The notes beneath the pieces are model-generated. The model did no database searches. It saw only the letters and a program-made list of their open reading frames with translations, and was not told the DNA's origin. From CAYTPE01 sp964439885 (GTDB lineage: Bacteria; Patescibacteriota; Patescibacteriia; Magasanikbacterales; GWA2-37-8), in assembly GCA_964439885.1 (NCBI GenBank), contig CAYTPE010000023.1, positions 1 through 17,548 of the forward strand: 17,548 bases of DNA, given 5' to 3'. Position 1 is the stretch's first letter, and every line of letters starts with the position of its first letter. Both the position numbers and the translations under genes were made by a program. Shown here one piece after another: positions 6,473 through 15,706 of this stretch.

Positions 6473-7486
6473 ATGAAATGGGTAGAATTTATTAAACGCC
6501 CAATGGCTTTTTGCACAGTGTATGTCCATGAGCAGAGCTATACTCGCGAAATACCAAGCATCGTCGGGTATCCTCTCCGCCGCGTTGTATACTATTTCGA
6601 TGGCCACGATACTCATTTTATACACGAATCGAGCGAGATTGATGGTTTTGGCGTGGCGATGCGGGAGCGGGTAGCAGCTGAGTCGGGGTTTCTCGATCGG
6701 CTGCTCGATAACGCGCTCCTCTATCAAACTCAGGCGGTCGATTTTCTTTCTGCAGCACACGGGAACACTAGCCGTGCAACACTAGAATCTGAACTCGAAT
6801 TTTTTACTCGTTATCTGGCGAACGCGGTCAATATTCCACATCGACTGAGTTGGGTATTTGAGCGCGTTGAAGATATCGCGCCTCACTATGTGCAGAAACT
6901 GTCTGAAATACGAAGCCAAAGTTTCTTTGCCGATATAGAAAAAAGAATACTGAAAACAATGCGCGAGATAATAGGTGATGATAGCGTAGATAGTACGCTG
7001 ATACGTCCAGAAGAAGTTTTTGGATCAACTCCATGGCCGTCCCGAGAACAGCTCGAGCTACGAAAACACGGCTGGATGCTCAAGGTTATAGATGGTGAGC
7101 GCACATTTATTTCCGGGTATCCCGCACACGCGGAGTATGCTGGTTTAATCGAAACTAAGGCAAATACGTCAGAAGTGCGTGGTGTGGTCGCATCGCCCGG
7201 TAAGGCTTCTGGCACGGTCGTTATTGTTGCGGCAAAAGATGATTTTTCCAAAATTACTGAAGGTTGCATAATAATAACGCACATGACTACGCCAGAATAT
7301 ATTCCTTATTTAAATAAAGTAGCAGCCATTGTTACCGACGAAGGTGGTTCTACTTGTCACGCAGCCATTATCTCGCGAGAGCTAAAAATTCCCTGCGTCG
7401 TCGGTACCACTAATGCCACTGATATTTTCAAAGATGGCGATATGGTTGAGGTGGACGCGACACATGGGATTGTTCGAAAAATATGA
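6473..7486 (+). CDS. G2: short swivel-domain PEP-utilising-enzyme paralog
   Basis: 337 aa. The C-terminal 115 residues are the mobile phosphohistidine domain of PEP synthase/PPDK/Rph-type enzymes: ASPGKASGTVVI, then DEGGSTCHAAIISRELKIPC with phospho-accepting H296, and KDGDMVEVD near the end. The N-terminal part (about 220 aa) is divergent; its MKWVEFIKRPMAFC opening resembles the segment that follows the ATP-grasp domain in full-length relatives, but the ATP-grasp itself is absent. The central His/aromatic motif of the long paralogs is missing, so G2 is a shortened form. It begins 8 bases after G1 and overlaps G3 by four bases (ATGA), indicating translational coupling. The upstream bases are AT-only, without a Shine-Dalgarno. 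Substrate and partner are unknown. Confidence 0.85.
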   Translation: MKWVEFIKRPMAFCTVYVHEQSYTREIPSIVGYPLRRVVYYFDGHDTHFIHESSEIDGFGVAMRERVAAESGFLDRLLDNALLYQTQAVDFLSAAHGNTSRATLESELEFFTRYLANAVNIPHRLSWVFERVEDIAPHYVQKLSEIRSQSFFADIEKRILKTMREIIGDDSVDSTLIRPEEVFGSTPWPSREQLELRKHGWMLKVIDGERTFISGYPAHAEYAGLIETKANTSEVRGVVASPGKASGTVVIVAAKDDFSKITEGCIIITHMTTPEYIPYLNKVAAIVTDEGGSTCHAAIISRELKIPCVVGTTNATDIFKDGDMVEVDATHGIVRKI

Positions 7487-8913
7487 AGAACGATATTATC
7501 GATTATATTCAATCTCCCGACTTATTTAAATTTTATAGCCGCAATTCGAGCGTTCAGATTGGCGAAAATTTTGCGTATTACGCGGTGCGTGAGCTCAAGA
7601 GGCGAGAGGGGATTTATTTTAGTCAGTTGTCTGTCAACCGCAACGAGTTTCTTGATGTGTACGCACGTGCTGACGAATTTGCTCGTATCAACAAAAAAAT
7701 TGCCACGAGGCTTCAACGTTCACGTACCATTGCTGACTTCTTTACGCGCCGAGCACTGCCGATTTTTGAAAAGTACCACACCTTCACCAAACGCATGCGT
7801 AAAAAATACGCGTCACAAAAAGTTCATTCGCGGGATCTCGCGCACGATTATTTACGTTTTGCCCAAATCAACGCTGCTTTTATCGCGTATAATTTATATA
7901 TTTTTATCACCGATCCGGTGCTCGATAGTGTGCTTAAGGAAAAGTTGGGCGACCGCCTGAAGGATATAGCCGTAATAACAAAACCACTCCAAAAACCAGC
8001 GATCGTGCGCGAGCATAATGAACTTCTCAAGATAGCGGCTTTAAAAACAAACAATAAAGAACAAACGCTTAAAAGGCATGCCAAAAAATGGCAATGGTTT
8101 CCGTGTTATAATCCTTGCGATGATCCGTATACGGTGGATCATTTCGCACAGCAGCTCGCGCAGTACTCAGCCCAAAGCGCGCGTGCTGAATTGCAAAATC
8201 AAACCGCCCAAAGCGCGGCACATAAAAAACAATTTCAAACGGTCCTCGCGTCAATTGCCGACTCACGTGTTCGCGCGTTGTGTCGCCTGGCGAACGATGT
8301 GTGTTTTTATCGTGAGCATCGCACCGATATTCGACGTGAGGGACTATGCGATATTCGTCCGCTTTTCGAGCGTATCGCTCAAGCGCTCGACCTTACTATA
8401 AAAGAAGTTTGCTATTTAACGCGCGCCGAAGTGTTGGCGTCACTCAAGGCTCGGCGTACGGTTATGCCTCGTTCAGTCGTGCAGAAGCGTTTGGCGCGTT
8501 ACGCGATTTTCAACAACAATAATAATGTGTTTGTCGAGGATGATGATACCATGCAAAAGATCCAGAACGCTTTTGCCGCCAAACGCCAGCCGGCGAATAC
8601 GGTGGAAGGTAGGACAGCCTATCCGGGTATTATTCGTGGTCAGGTTCGTGTGGTATCACACATCAGCGCGCTCGTCGCTTTTCAGCAAGGCGAAATTATG
8701 GTAGCGTCTATGACAGCGAGCGACTATGTGCCAGCCATGAAAAAATGCGCTGCCATTGTCACCGACGAGGGTGGAGTTACCTGCCATGCCGCCATTGTCT
8801 CACGCGAACTGAAGATTCCCTGCGTGGTAGGCACCCAAAACGCTACACAGGTATTTCGGGACGGTGATATGGTAGAGGTGGATGCGACAAACGGTATTGT
8901 TAAAAAATTATAG
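7483..8913 (+). CDS. G3: long swivel-domain PEP-utilising-enzyme paralog
   Basis: 476 aa, the most divergent of the long forms. Residues 1-190 are helical-looking and rich in Lys/Arg. The central motif (HAKKWQWFPC...PYT, His codon 8077-8079) has one extra residue relative to its paralogs. A LTIKEVCYLTRAEV segment then matches ITVQQMRYFLPKEV in G1, followed by a run of five Asn (nt about 8512-8526). The swivel domain carries YPGIIRGQVRVV and DEGGVTCHAAIVSRELKIPC with phospho-accepting H435. There is no ATP-grasp or PEP-binding barrel. It starts inside the G2 stop (ATGA) and ends one base before the G4 start. The complete swivel motif argues that the domain is functional; the reaction is not known. 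Confidence 0.85.
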   Translation: MKNDIIDYIQSPDLFKFYSRNSSVQIGENFAYYAVRELKRREGIYFSQLSVNRNEFLDVYARADEFARINKKIATRLQRSRTIADFFTRRALPIFEKYHTFTKRMRKKYASQKVHSRDLAHDYLRFAQINAAFIAYNLYIFITDPVLDSVLKEKLGDRLKDIAVITKPLQKPAIVREHNELLKIAALKTNNKEQTLKRHAKKWQWFPCYNPCDDPYTVDHFAQQLAQYSAQSARAELQNQTAQSAAHKKQFQTVLASIADSRVRALCRLANDVCFYREHRTDIRREGLCDIRPLFERIAQALDLTIKEVCYLTRAEVLASLKARRTVMPRSVVQKRLARYAIFNNNNNVFVEDDDTMQKIQNAFAAKRQPANTVEGRTAYPGIIRGQVRVVSHISALVAFQQGEIMVASMTASDYVPAMKKCAAIVTDEGGVTCHAAIVSRELKIPCVVGTQNATQVFRDGDMVEVDATNGIVKKL

Positions 8914-8914
8914 T

Positions 8915-10441
8915 ATGCTTCCAAAACATCTCAACAACAACGACCCGTGGATGCTGGCAGAAGATATACCAGGCAGTGATTTGTTTTTCTTTCAAATTCC
9001 ATTCAATTGTTTTGTGGAACGATTTGGCGAGCAAGCTGGTCTCCCGTATCAAAAAGTGTTGGCCAAGTTCGAGGGGTTTCACATGTGGTTTTATTTTGGC
9101 ACGCAAGATTCGTTTAACGTGGGGCAACACATCGTAGATCGCATTGTGGCCGATCCGGCATATGGCCGTACTATCAACGATACTATCATTCGCGTGGCCG
9201 ACGCGCTCAGTGGTTTTGCTCGCGAACTGCGCGATGTCGATCTGAAGGCGTTGTCGAACGATGAATTGTGGCAGTGGTACGATCGTCATTATCAGCTGCA
9301 TTACGATTTTTATACGTGGGTATGGATCGGTAACGCGAGCGATATGTTCCATACCAATTTTACCAACCGTATCAAAGCGCATTTCCGTTCGGTGGGTATA
9401 CCGGAAGAAAACATCAATACGTATCTTGTCACCCTGACGAACACAACCGTTCGCACCCCGGTGTTCGAAGAACAGCAGGAATTACTCCGCATTGTGGAGC
9501 GCATTGAGGCTGATGAAACGCAGAAACAACTTTTTGTAGAGAAAGAGCCATCGACTATTTTTGGTTTACTCACCGACACCATTCAAGAGGCGATTCGTGC
9601 CCACTGGCGCAAATACTTTTATACGAAATTTATTTTTGTCGATGGAGTGTATACGATTGAGGATTACGTGCGTCATATCCAAGAAATTATACAAACCGGA
9701 ATTCCGGCAGCGACGTTACTTGCCGATCAGGACGCGCACTTGAAGCAGGCGGGTGAGCGCAAAGCGGCGCTGCGAAGCCAATTACAACTCGGCGATACGT
9801 GGAACGCGATTTTGGATGTGTTCGGCTCGTTTATGGTGACAAAAATTTATCGTCGCTACGCGCAGCTGATGGCGCTGCAGAGCATGGACGCGGTGCTGCG
9901 AGAAATTTCGCGTCGCACATTCTTGTCGCTCAAACAGGTAAAATTTATGCTTCGTGCCGAAGTGCAAAGCGCGTTGACGGGCCACGATCCGGACTCAAAA
10001 GTACTGGCTGAGCGTGCTCAAGGCTGCGTGTATTACACGGAAAAAGGCTACGAAGCGGTCTATGTGGGCGAAAAAGCCGAGGCTCTGGCTCGAGAAATCG
10101 TTCACGACGTGGATGAAAATCTTACTGAACTCCATGGGGAAGTCGGCTGCCCCGGGCACGCTACCGGACATGTCAAAATAATTATTCGGGCTGAGGAAAT
10201 GCGCAAAATGGAAGTAGGCGATATCCTTGTTTCAATCGCTACTGATCCCGACATCGTTCCGGCAATGAAAAAAGCCGCCGCCATTGTCACTGAGCAGGGC
10301 GGTGTCACCTCACACGCGGCGATTGTGAGTCGGGAACTCGGCATACCGTGCGTCATCGGCACAAAAGTCGCGACACGCGTTTTTAAAGATGGCGATTTGG
10401 TAGAGGTGGATGCCAACACAGGAACCGTGAGAAAAGTATGA
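8915..10441 (+). CDS. G4: long swivel-domain PEP-utilising-enzyme paralog
   Basis: 508 aa from the ATG at 8915, one base after the G3 stop; the frame is open from 8882, but that extension lies inside G3. Order: N-terminal region opening NDPWMLAEDIPG, a LSNDELWQWYDRHY helix, an aromatic-rich DFYTWVWIG stretch, the central motif (HWRKYFYTKF...VYTIEDY, His codon 9602-9604), RTFLSLKQVKFMLRAEV, then the swivel domain. The phosphohistidine motif is EQGGVTSHAAIVSRELGIPC with H467; Ser replaces the Cys found before His in the other copies, a variant common in the wider family. CPGHATGHVKII and KDGDLVEVD complete the domain. It overlaps G5 by ATGA. Its intact frame made it the reference used to locate the G1 frameshift. 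Confidence 0.87.
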   Translation: MLPKHLNNNDPWMLAEDIPGSDLFFFQIPFNCFVERFGEQAGLPYQKVLAKFEGFHMWFYFGTQDSFNVGQHIVDRIVADPAYGRTINDTIIRVADALSGFARELRDVDLKALSNDELWQWYDRHYQLHYDFYTWVWIGNASDMFHTNFTNRIKAHFRSVGIPEENINTYLVTLTNTTVRTPVFEEQQELLRIVERIEADETQKQLFVEKEPSTIFGLLTDTIQEAIRAHWRKYFYTKFIFVDGVYTIEDYVRHIQEIIQTGIPAATLLADQDAHLKQAGERKAALRSQLQLGDTWNAILDVFGSFMVTKIYRRYAQLMALQSMDAVLREISRRTFLSLKQVKFMLRAEVQSALTGHDPDSKVLAERAQGCVYYTEKGYEAVYVGEKAEALAREIVHDVDENLTELHGEVGCPGHATGHVKIIIRAEEMRKMEVGDILVSIATDPDIVPAMKKAAAIVTEQGGVTSHAAIVSRELGIPCVIGTKVATRVFKDGDLVEVDANTGTVRKV

Positions 10442-11982
10442 TCGATAACACGCAACAAAATAACAAATGGGTACTCTTGGCGCAGGATTTCAATTCGCCA
10501 TTTTTTCGTAATTTCATTTGGGTGAGCAGTATGCATAAATTTCCTGAACTACTTGGCGTGCCTGCTCCCCTGATCGGTATCTTTTCTCACAAGAACGCCA
10601 TCCACTATAATGGAGACATTTCCACGTGGGAGGCAACCCACCGAGCTTTGGTACAAAAGACCGAGCATGATATGTATTTTGTCGACTCAATTATCGATCG
10701 AACGAACGCGTGGGGAGACAGCTTTACGAAGTGGAGTGAAACGGAAATTTTTAATGCCGACGTGAAAAATTTTACCGACGAGCGCATCGTCGAATTGCTG
10801 CGGGAATTTATGGAGCGTCAAAGCACTCTGTACACGCTTGGCGTCACGATGCCAATACTTGATTTTCAAAATTTTTCATTTGTCGAAGACAATCTGAAAA
10901 AAATTTTAAAGCGCAAAACAACATCCGAAGCGGCGTATCTTCGCTTGTATGAAATTTTTACCACACCGCAGCACTCTTCTTTTGCCGAGGAGCAAGAAAT
11001 TGCGCTGCTTGAGCTCGTGCGCGATTTCGATTCGTCCACGTGGAAAGCAGATGTTGTGGCGATGCCGCTCGCGCAGTTAGCACACGCATACCCAGAATTT
11101 TACAGTCGTTTAAAAGCGCACACCACGCGATTTGCTTGGGTCTACTATGTATACAGTGGCCCGGCCTTTACTGAGCAACAATTTTTGGAGTTTATTCAAG
11201 ACTATGTACATCGTGGTATAGAACCCGCGAAGCGTCTGGCAGAAATCGCGCACAGAAAAACAAGGTACGCGGTAGAGTTTCAGCAGGAATATGAACGGCT
11301 GCGCCCAAGTGAGTTCGAAGCCATGATTCTCAAGTTGGCCGGGAAGCTTGTGTGGGCCAAACCGCGCCGCAAAGATTACCAAAGTAAAGCGTATTATCAC
11401 GTGGAAAAATTACAACGCGAGCTCGCTCATCGGCTAACGGTGTCGCTCAATCAAGTTCGTTCCATGCCCCTCGATCTGATTAAACGTACGCTGGTTGGCA
11501 AAGAGCCGTTAGACATTGATGCGGTCAATAGTATCTACGACGCGCATTTTTGCGTCCCGCGAGAAGGTGGTATAGTACAGGTGCTGTGGGGCGAAGAGGC
11601 CAAAAAACTTGCTGCGACGAATGTGGTGTTGGAAAGCGCGCACGCAGCAAGCTCCTCCGTCAACGAAATACATGGTACTCCCGCGTTCAAAGGGCGCGCC
11701 ACCGGCACGGTTCGTGTTATCAACACATCGGCCGAAATGGCCAAGATGAACTATGGCGATATACTCGTATCAGTGGCCACCACGCCAGCAATTGTGCCTG
11801 CGATGAAGAAAGCAGCCGCCATAGTGAGCGATGAAGGTGGGCTTACCTGCCACGCCGCCATTGTCTCACGTGAACTTGAGATTCCGTGTGTCACCGGCAC
11901 CAAGTTCGCCACCAGTGTCTTCAAAGATGGCGATATGGTGGAGGTGGATGCCTCGAGCGGGCGCATTACCAAATTGCAGTAA
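10438..11982 (+). CDS. G5: long swivel-domain PEP-utilising-enzyme paralog
   Basis: 514 aa. N-terminal region opens NNKWVLLAQDFNSPFF, similar in layout to the G4 opening. A FTDERIVELLREFM helix follows, then SFAEEQEIALLELV, which aligns with EEQQELLRIV of G4, and the central motif HTTRFAWVYY...GPAFT (His228, codon 11119-11121). LTVSLNQVRSMPLDLI leads into the swivel domain: FKGRATGTVRVI, DEGGLTCHAAIVSRELEIPC with H472, KDGDMVEVD. The usual PG at the start of the swivel domain is KG here. No ATP-grasp or barrel domain is present. It is translationally coupled to G4 by ATGA and followed 10 bases later by G6. Confidence 0.87.
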   Translation: MIDNTQQNNKWVLLAQDFNSPFFRNFIWVSSMHKFPELLGVPAPLIGIFSHKNAIHYNGDISTWEATHRALVQKTEHDMYFVDSIIDRTNAWGDSFTKWSETEIFNADVKNFTDERIVELLREFMERQSTLYTLGVTMPILDFQNFSFVEDNLKKILKRKTTSEAAYLRLYEIFTTPQHSSFAEEQEIALLELVRDFDSSTWKADVVAMPLAQLAHAYPEFYSRLKAHTTRFAWVYYVYSGPAFTEQQFLEFIQDYVHRGIEPAKRLAEIAHRKTRYAVEFQQEYERLRPSEFEAMILKLAGKLVWAKPRRKDYQSKAYYHVEKLQRELAHRLTVSLNQVRSMPLDLIKRTLVGKEPLDIDAVNSIYDAHFCVPREGGIVQVLWGEEAKKLAATNVVLESAHAASSSVNEIHGTPAFKGRATGTVRVINTSAEMAKMNYGDILVSVATTPAIVPAMKKAAAIVSDEGGLTCHAAIVSRELEIPCVTGTKFATSVFKDGDMVEVDASSGRITKLQ

Positions 11983-11992
11983 ACCAGGGTTT

Positions 11993-13534
11993 ATGAAACA
12001 TATCTGGCGAAAAAATTTTGACATCAAGCGGTGCGATTATCAGATGCCGTATCCGGTTTTAAGTTTGATTTTTGAAAGCCAGAAAAAGCTGCTCGGCAAA
12101 ACGTATCTTACCAAGGGCCTGTGGGTGCAGGAAAACGGCGACAACACCGGTACCTATTTTCCCGTGCATGAATTACGCGCGTATCTGCAGCACACGCTCG
12201 CACTCGTACTGAGCCGACCAAACAAAATAAGAGCGCTGCACAAAGCCAGCATCGCGAATAATAAAAAATATTTCGCCGAAGCGCGTCGCATCGAAAAAAG
12301 AAATTTGAGCGCGTGTAGCAATGAAGAACTCATTCGTCTGTATAAACGTATTTTGTCGTGGCAGCGTATTGGCCACGGACAGTCGCTGCCGACCACGTGG
12401 TTTCTCGATTCGGACGGGGAGATTTTTTCTTCCTATTTGCTCAATTTTTTGCAGACACAGATCACCGCACTCAAACGAGCTGAAAACGCTGCCGAAGTAT
12501 TCAGTATTCTCACCACACCACCGCACGAAAGCTTGGCTCGCGCCGAAGAAATCGCTCTGCTTAAACTTACCGAAGCGCTCGCCGCCGACACGGTAACATG
12601 GCGCCTGTTGGAACGGGAACCTATCGAAACGATAGCACGGGCGTGGAACCGATTTTCCCCATCGTCACAAAAGCTCATTATGGCACATTACAAAGAATGG
12701 CGCTGGGTACCCTACACGTACAATGGCCCGGCGTATACGCTGGATTATTATGTGCAGGTGCTGGCGGGTTTGGCGCGAGAAAAGATAGATGTGGCCGAGA
12801 AGCTGCGTGGGTTTGCCGCACAAAAAAATACTGTCGTTCGTGAACAAAAAAAGTATCGGCGTCAGTTGCGTATTACCGAGCCCATGTGGCGCTACTTTAC
12901 GATCGCTCAAGAAATTATTTATCTCAAGGGTTTGCGTAAAGATTGCCTCTATCGCGGCGGCTTTGCGCGCGACCTCATTTTGAAAGAAGTTGCCAAACGT
13001 GTCGCGGCCACGGTGATGCAGGTAAAGTATCTTACCCCGGACGAGGTTGTGACCACGCTCCGGCGCGGTACGCTCGATCCGCATGTGGTGAACGAACGGC
13101 AAAAATGTAGCGTGCTGGCTATGCGGCGCGGAAAAGTGACGATTTATGTCGGTGATCGCGCCCATGCTTTTCTGGCCAAACATACATTCGAAAAAGAAGT
13201 TGTGCAGGTTGCATCAGAGCTGCGCGGCACTTGCGCCTGCCCCGGTTCGGCCAAGGGGAGAGTGAAGATTGTGAATCTTCCGGAAGAAATGAGTAAAATG
13301 CAAGTCGGTGATATTATGCTCGCTCACACGACCTTCCCGTCGCTTGTGCCGGCGATGAAAAAAGCGGCGGCGATTGTTACCGAAGATGGCGGTATTACGT
13401 GCCACGCTGCCATTGTGAGCCGAGAGCTCAAAATTCCTTGTATCGTCGGCATCAAAACACTCACAAAAGCGCTCCAAGACGGCGACATGGTGGAAGTGGA
13501 TGCCACAGGTGGAGTGGTTAAAAAAATAGATTAA
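11993..13534 (+). CDS. G6: long swivel-domain PEP-utilising-enzyme paralog
   Basis: 513 aa. I start it at the ATG at 11993, 10 bases after the G5 stop with CAGGG just upstream; the frame is open from 11831, but that part lies within G5. Segments in order: MKHIWRKNFDIKRC opening, CSNEELIRLYKRIL helix, SDGEIFSSYLLNFLQ (shared with G1), central motif HYKEWRWVPY...GPAYTLDYY (His codon 12686-12688), VAATVMQVKYLTPDEV, and the swivel domain with CPGSAKGRVKIV and EDGGITCHAAIVSRELKIPC (H471). The end reads QDGDMVEVD and the glycine after IPCIVG is followed by IK instead of TK. It is the clearest example of the central motif. No ATP-binding domain is found. Function inferred only as a phosphohistidine carrier or transferase half. 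Confidence 0.87.
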   Translation: MKHIWRKNFDIKRCDYQMPYPVLSLIFESQKKLLGKTYLTKGLWVQENGDNTGTYFPVHELRAYLQHTLALVLSRPNKIRALHKASIANNKKYFAEARRIEKRNLSACSNEELIRLYKRILSWQRIGHGQSLPTTWFLDSDGEIFSSYLLNFLQTQITALKRAENAAEVFSILTTPPHESLARAEEIALLKLTEALAADTVTWRLLEREPIETIARAWNRFSPSSQKLIMAHYKEWRWVPYTYNGPAYTLDYYVQVLAGLAREKIDVAEKLRGFAAQKNTVVREQKKYRRQLRITEPMWRYFTIAQEIIYLKGLRKDCLYRGGFARDLILKEVAKRVAATVMQVKYLTPDEVVTTLRRGTLDPHVVNERQKCSVLAMRRGKVTIYVGDRAHAFLAKHTFEKEVVQVASELRGTCACPGSAKGRVKIVNLPEEMSKMQVGDIMLAHTTFPSLVPAMKKAAAIVTEDGGITCHAAIVSRELKIPCIVGIKTLTKALQDGDMVEVDATGGVVKKID

Positions 13535-13541
13535 GAATTAT

Positions 13542-14621
13542 ATGTCTTTACCTCACTACGAACGTCATCGTCGCGAGTATACCTTGCTCGGTATTACATC
13601 CGTGATAGACGCGATGCTTTCAGAAAAATTTGCTTCGTTTTATGGCGTCGCCTTCGCGGAATTTCCCGCCATTATTGAAAATGGAGCGTATTATCATTTC
13701 CAACTCGCCGGCGATCGGCAACGGGTGAGTAGTACTTTTTTGGAACGAGTGAATCACGGTGAAATCGATTTAGGCGTGGAGTATCCGGCATTTGACGCGG
13801 CGGTAGCTGAATACGACGAGTTTATGAAAGAAGACCCAAGCACGTATACGCTTAAAACCATTTTGAAATTTTACGATTTCTACCATAAAATTATCATGGT
13901 CGATTACGCCTGTATGGATTCTATGGACGTGATTGATGTACTGCGACCAGAGCTACGACCACACTATGAGGAACTGCTCAATCGTATTCGTCATCGCGGC
14001 GAAACAGTGTACAAGCGTGGTGAAATGGAATTTATTCCTCGTTTTACGAAGTGGATGGCGGAAAATATAGTGCCAGAGTATACGGCTGAACAGCTGCAAT
14101 ATGTGATTGATTCCGAAATGATCGCGTATATTAATCAAGGTAATCAACTACCAACTCCCGAGGAACTCAATGAGCGCAAAAAGTTGTGCTATATGAATCA
14201 GTGGCCGGGCAACCGAGTAGAAATATATACCGGTGATGCGGCGCGTGAAGCAATTCGAAATAAAGGTTTGTCGCTCAGTGATGCCAAAGTGAGCGATGTG
14301 CATGAAGTGAAGGGGGTTGCAGCGTTCCATGGTAATGTGTCGGGCAAGGTGTGCGTGGTGCACACGAGGGCTGATATGGCGAAATTTGCCGACGGTGATA
14401 TTATCGTCGCCTCGATGACCGACCCGAGCTATCTGCCCATCATGAAGCGCGCGACAGCCTTTGTGACCGATGAAGGCGGTATGCTGTGTCACGCGGCTAT
14501 CGTGGCGCGTGAGCTCAAAAAGCCGTGCGTGATTGGCACGAAGATTGCAACGGATGTGTTTAAAGACGGCGATATGGTAGAGGTGGATGCCGAAAAGGGG
14601 ATTGTGAAAAAAATTAATTAG
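13542..14621 (+). CDS. G7: short swivel-domain PEP-utilising-enzyme paralog with altered His motif
   Basis: 359 aa. It lacks the central His/aromatic motif and about 150 residues compared with the long forms, going from an N-terminal region (with TILKFYDFYHKIIM) almost directly to YTAEQLQYVI and NERKKLCYMNQWPG. The swivel domain has FHGNVSGKVCVV and DEGGMLCHAAIVARELKKPC: phospho-accepting H317 is kept, but the Thr two before it is Leu, and IPC is KPC. In PPDK the equivalent Thr is the site of regulatory phosphorylation, so G7 would lack such control if it existed; that link is inference. It starts 7 bases after G6 without a Shine-Dalgarno and ends 4 bases before G8. Confidence 0.86.
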   Translation: MSLPHYERHRREYTLLGITSVIDAMLSEKFASFYGVAFAEFPAIIENGAYYHFQLAGDRQRVSSTFLERVNHGEIDLGVEYPAFDAAVAEYDEFMKEDPSTYTLKTILKFYDFYHKIIMVDYACMDSMDVIDVLRPELRPHYEELLNRIRHRGETVYKRGEMEFIPRFTKWMAENIVPEYTAEQLQYVIDSEMIAYINQGNQLPTPEELNERKKLCYMNQWPGNRVEIYTGDAAREAIRNKGLSLSDAKVSDVHEVKGVAAFHGNVSGKVCVVHTRADMAKFADGDIIVASMTDPSYLPIMKRATAFVTDEGGMLCHAAIVARELKKPCVIGTKIATDVFKDGDMVEVDAEKGIVKKIN

Positions 14622-14625
14622 AATT

Positions 14626-15699
14626 ATGAAAGAAATAAAAGTAGTATGGACACGAGATTATACATTAGCCTGGGCGCAATGGTGGTCTGTGCTGATGAAT
14701 CCGCGTCTTATTGAAATTTTTGGTTGTGGTGTTCCTAACCAACTGAGTTATTTTAATGGTCGCTTACTTGAAACATATCGTCTGGTTGAGGAGTCTGATG
14801 CCTTTATCGAAGCTGTGATCAATGCTAACAGTTCTGCTTTGAGCGAGAGAGTGGTTCAGCATTTTGTAGTTGTAGTCACTGAACTGCGCCAGCTGCTCGC
14901 GAAGATACGTGTGGAAAAAACATACGGCGATGCCGCCATTTTTAAGCGGATAAAAGAAATGTCAGCCGAAATGTATCCATGGTACACGGTAAGTTATTTG
15001 TTGCCGCAAGAACAATGGGCACAAAAATTGGTTGTGCGCCTTCCTCTGGAGGCGCCTATAATTCTCGGCCGTCTTATTGAAGCACGCAAGCGGTCGGAAG
15101 GCGCTATTGAGGAATTAGTTGAATATTGGCGCGAAGAAGCGAAGGTATTACTTACAACACGCAAACTACCAACTGGCTACGCGCCGTTTGTCACGTTCGA
15201 TGAGATTGAGAGAATGCTGATTGATCCATCTTTTATACCACGTTCAGAAGAACTCACCGTGCGGTCACGTGGATATATTTATATAATGAATAGTGTATAC
15301 ACCGGCGTGTCACTAAACGAATTTTTTAGCAAACAAAGCTTTCACTTCGATTCGCGCAATCCCGATCTGCAAGTTAAACAATTCGCCGGTTCGGTGGCGT
15401 GCAGCGGGGCTGCATCGTTGCGAGGGCGTGTGCAGATAATTTTGACAAATGATGAAATTGTTAATTTTAATTCCGGCAATGTTTTGGTCACCGTCATGAC
15501 AAACCCATTGTTTGTGCCTATAATGAAACAGGCTGTGGCAGTTGTAACGGATGAGGGAGGTATAACCTGCCATGCAGCTATCGCCGCCAGGGAATTTGGA
15601 ATTCCGTGCGTGACCGGTACAAAAATTGCTACAAAGGTCCTCAAGGAAGGGGATATGGTAGAGGTGGATGCCGCAAAAGGTATAGTAAGAAAAATATAA
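14626..15699 (+). CDS. G8: short swivel-domain PEP-utilising-enzyme paralog
   Basis: 357 aa. N-terminal region opens MKEIKVVWTRDYTLAWAQWW, the W-x-R-D-Y pattern resembling the segment just after ATP-grasp in PEP-synthase-like proteins. A helical part follows, then a TFDEIERMLID segment in place of the YLTPDEV segment of the long forms; the central His/aromatic motif is absent. The swivel domain has DEGGITCHAAIAAREFGIPC with H316 and KEGDMVEVD. Its entry loop reads CSGAASLRGRV, one residue longer than in paralogs and with Ser for the usual Pro. Codons look more AT-rich than those of G4-G6. It follows G7 by 4 bases and precedes the HAD gene by 7. Confidence 0.86.
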   Translation: MKEIKVVWTRDYTLAWAQWWSVLMNPRLIEIFGCGVPNQLSYFNGRLLETYRLVEESDAFIEAVINANSSALSERVVQHFVVVVTELRQLLAKIRVEKTYGDAAIFKRIKEMSAEMYPWYTVSYLLPQEQWAQKLVVRLPLEAPIILGRLIEARKRSEGAIEELVEYWREEAKVLLTTRKLPTGYAPFVTFDEIERMLIDPSFIPRSEELTVRSRGYIYIMNSVYTGVSLNEFFSKQSFHFDSRNPDLQVKQFAGSVACSGAASLRGRVQIILTNDEIVNFNSGNVLVTVMTNPLFVPIMKQAVAVVTDEGGITCHAAIAAREFGIPCVTGTKIATKVLKEGDMVEVDAAKGIVRKI

Positions 15700-15706
15700 A
15701 TTGTAT

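Noticed and set aside
7483..7486. Recoding of TGA (as in Gracilibacteria or SR1)
   Set aside because: TGA ends G2, G4 and the HAD protein exactly at overlapping ATGA starts, and no in-frame TGA is needed inside any conserved domain.
6119..15644. Recurring antisense frames opposite each swivel domain, with similar translations
   Set aside because: They recur because the sense strand codes for the same conserved motif each time; they are mirror shadows and have no start signals of their own.
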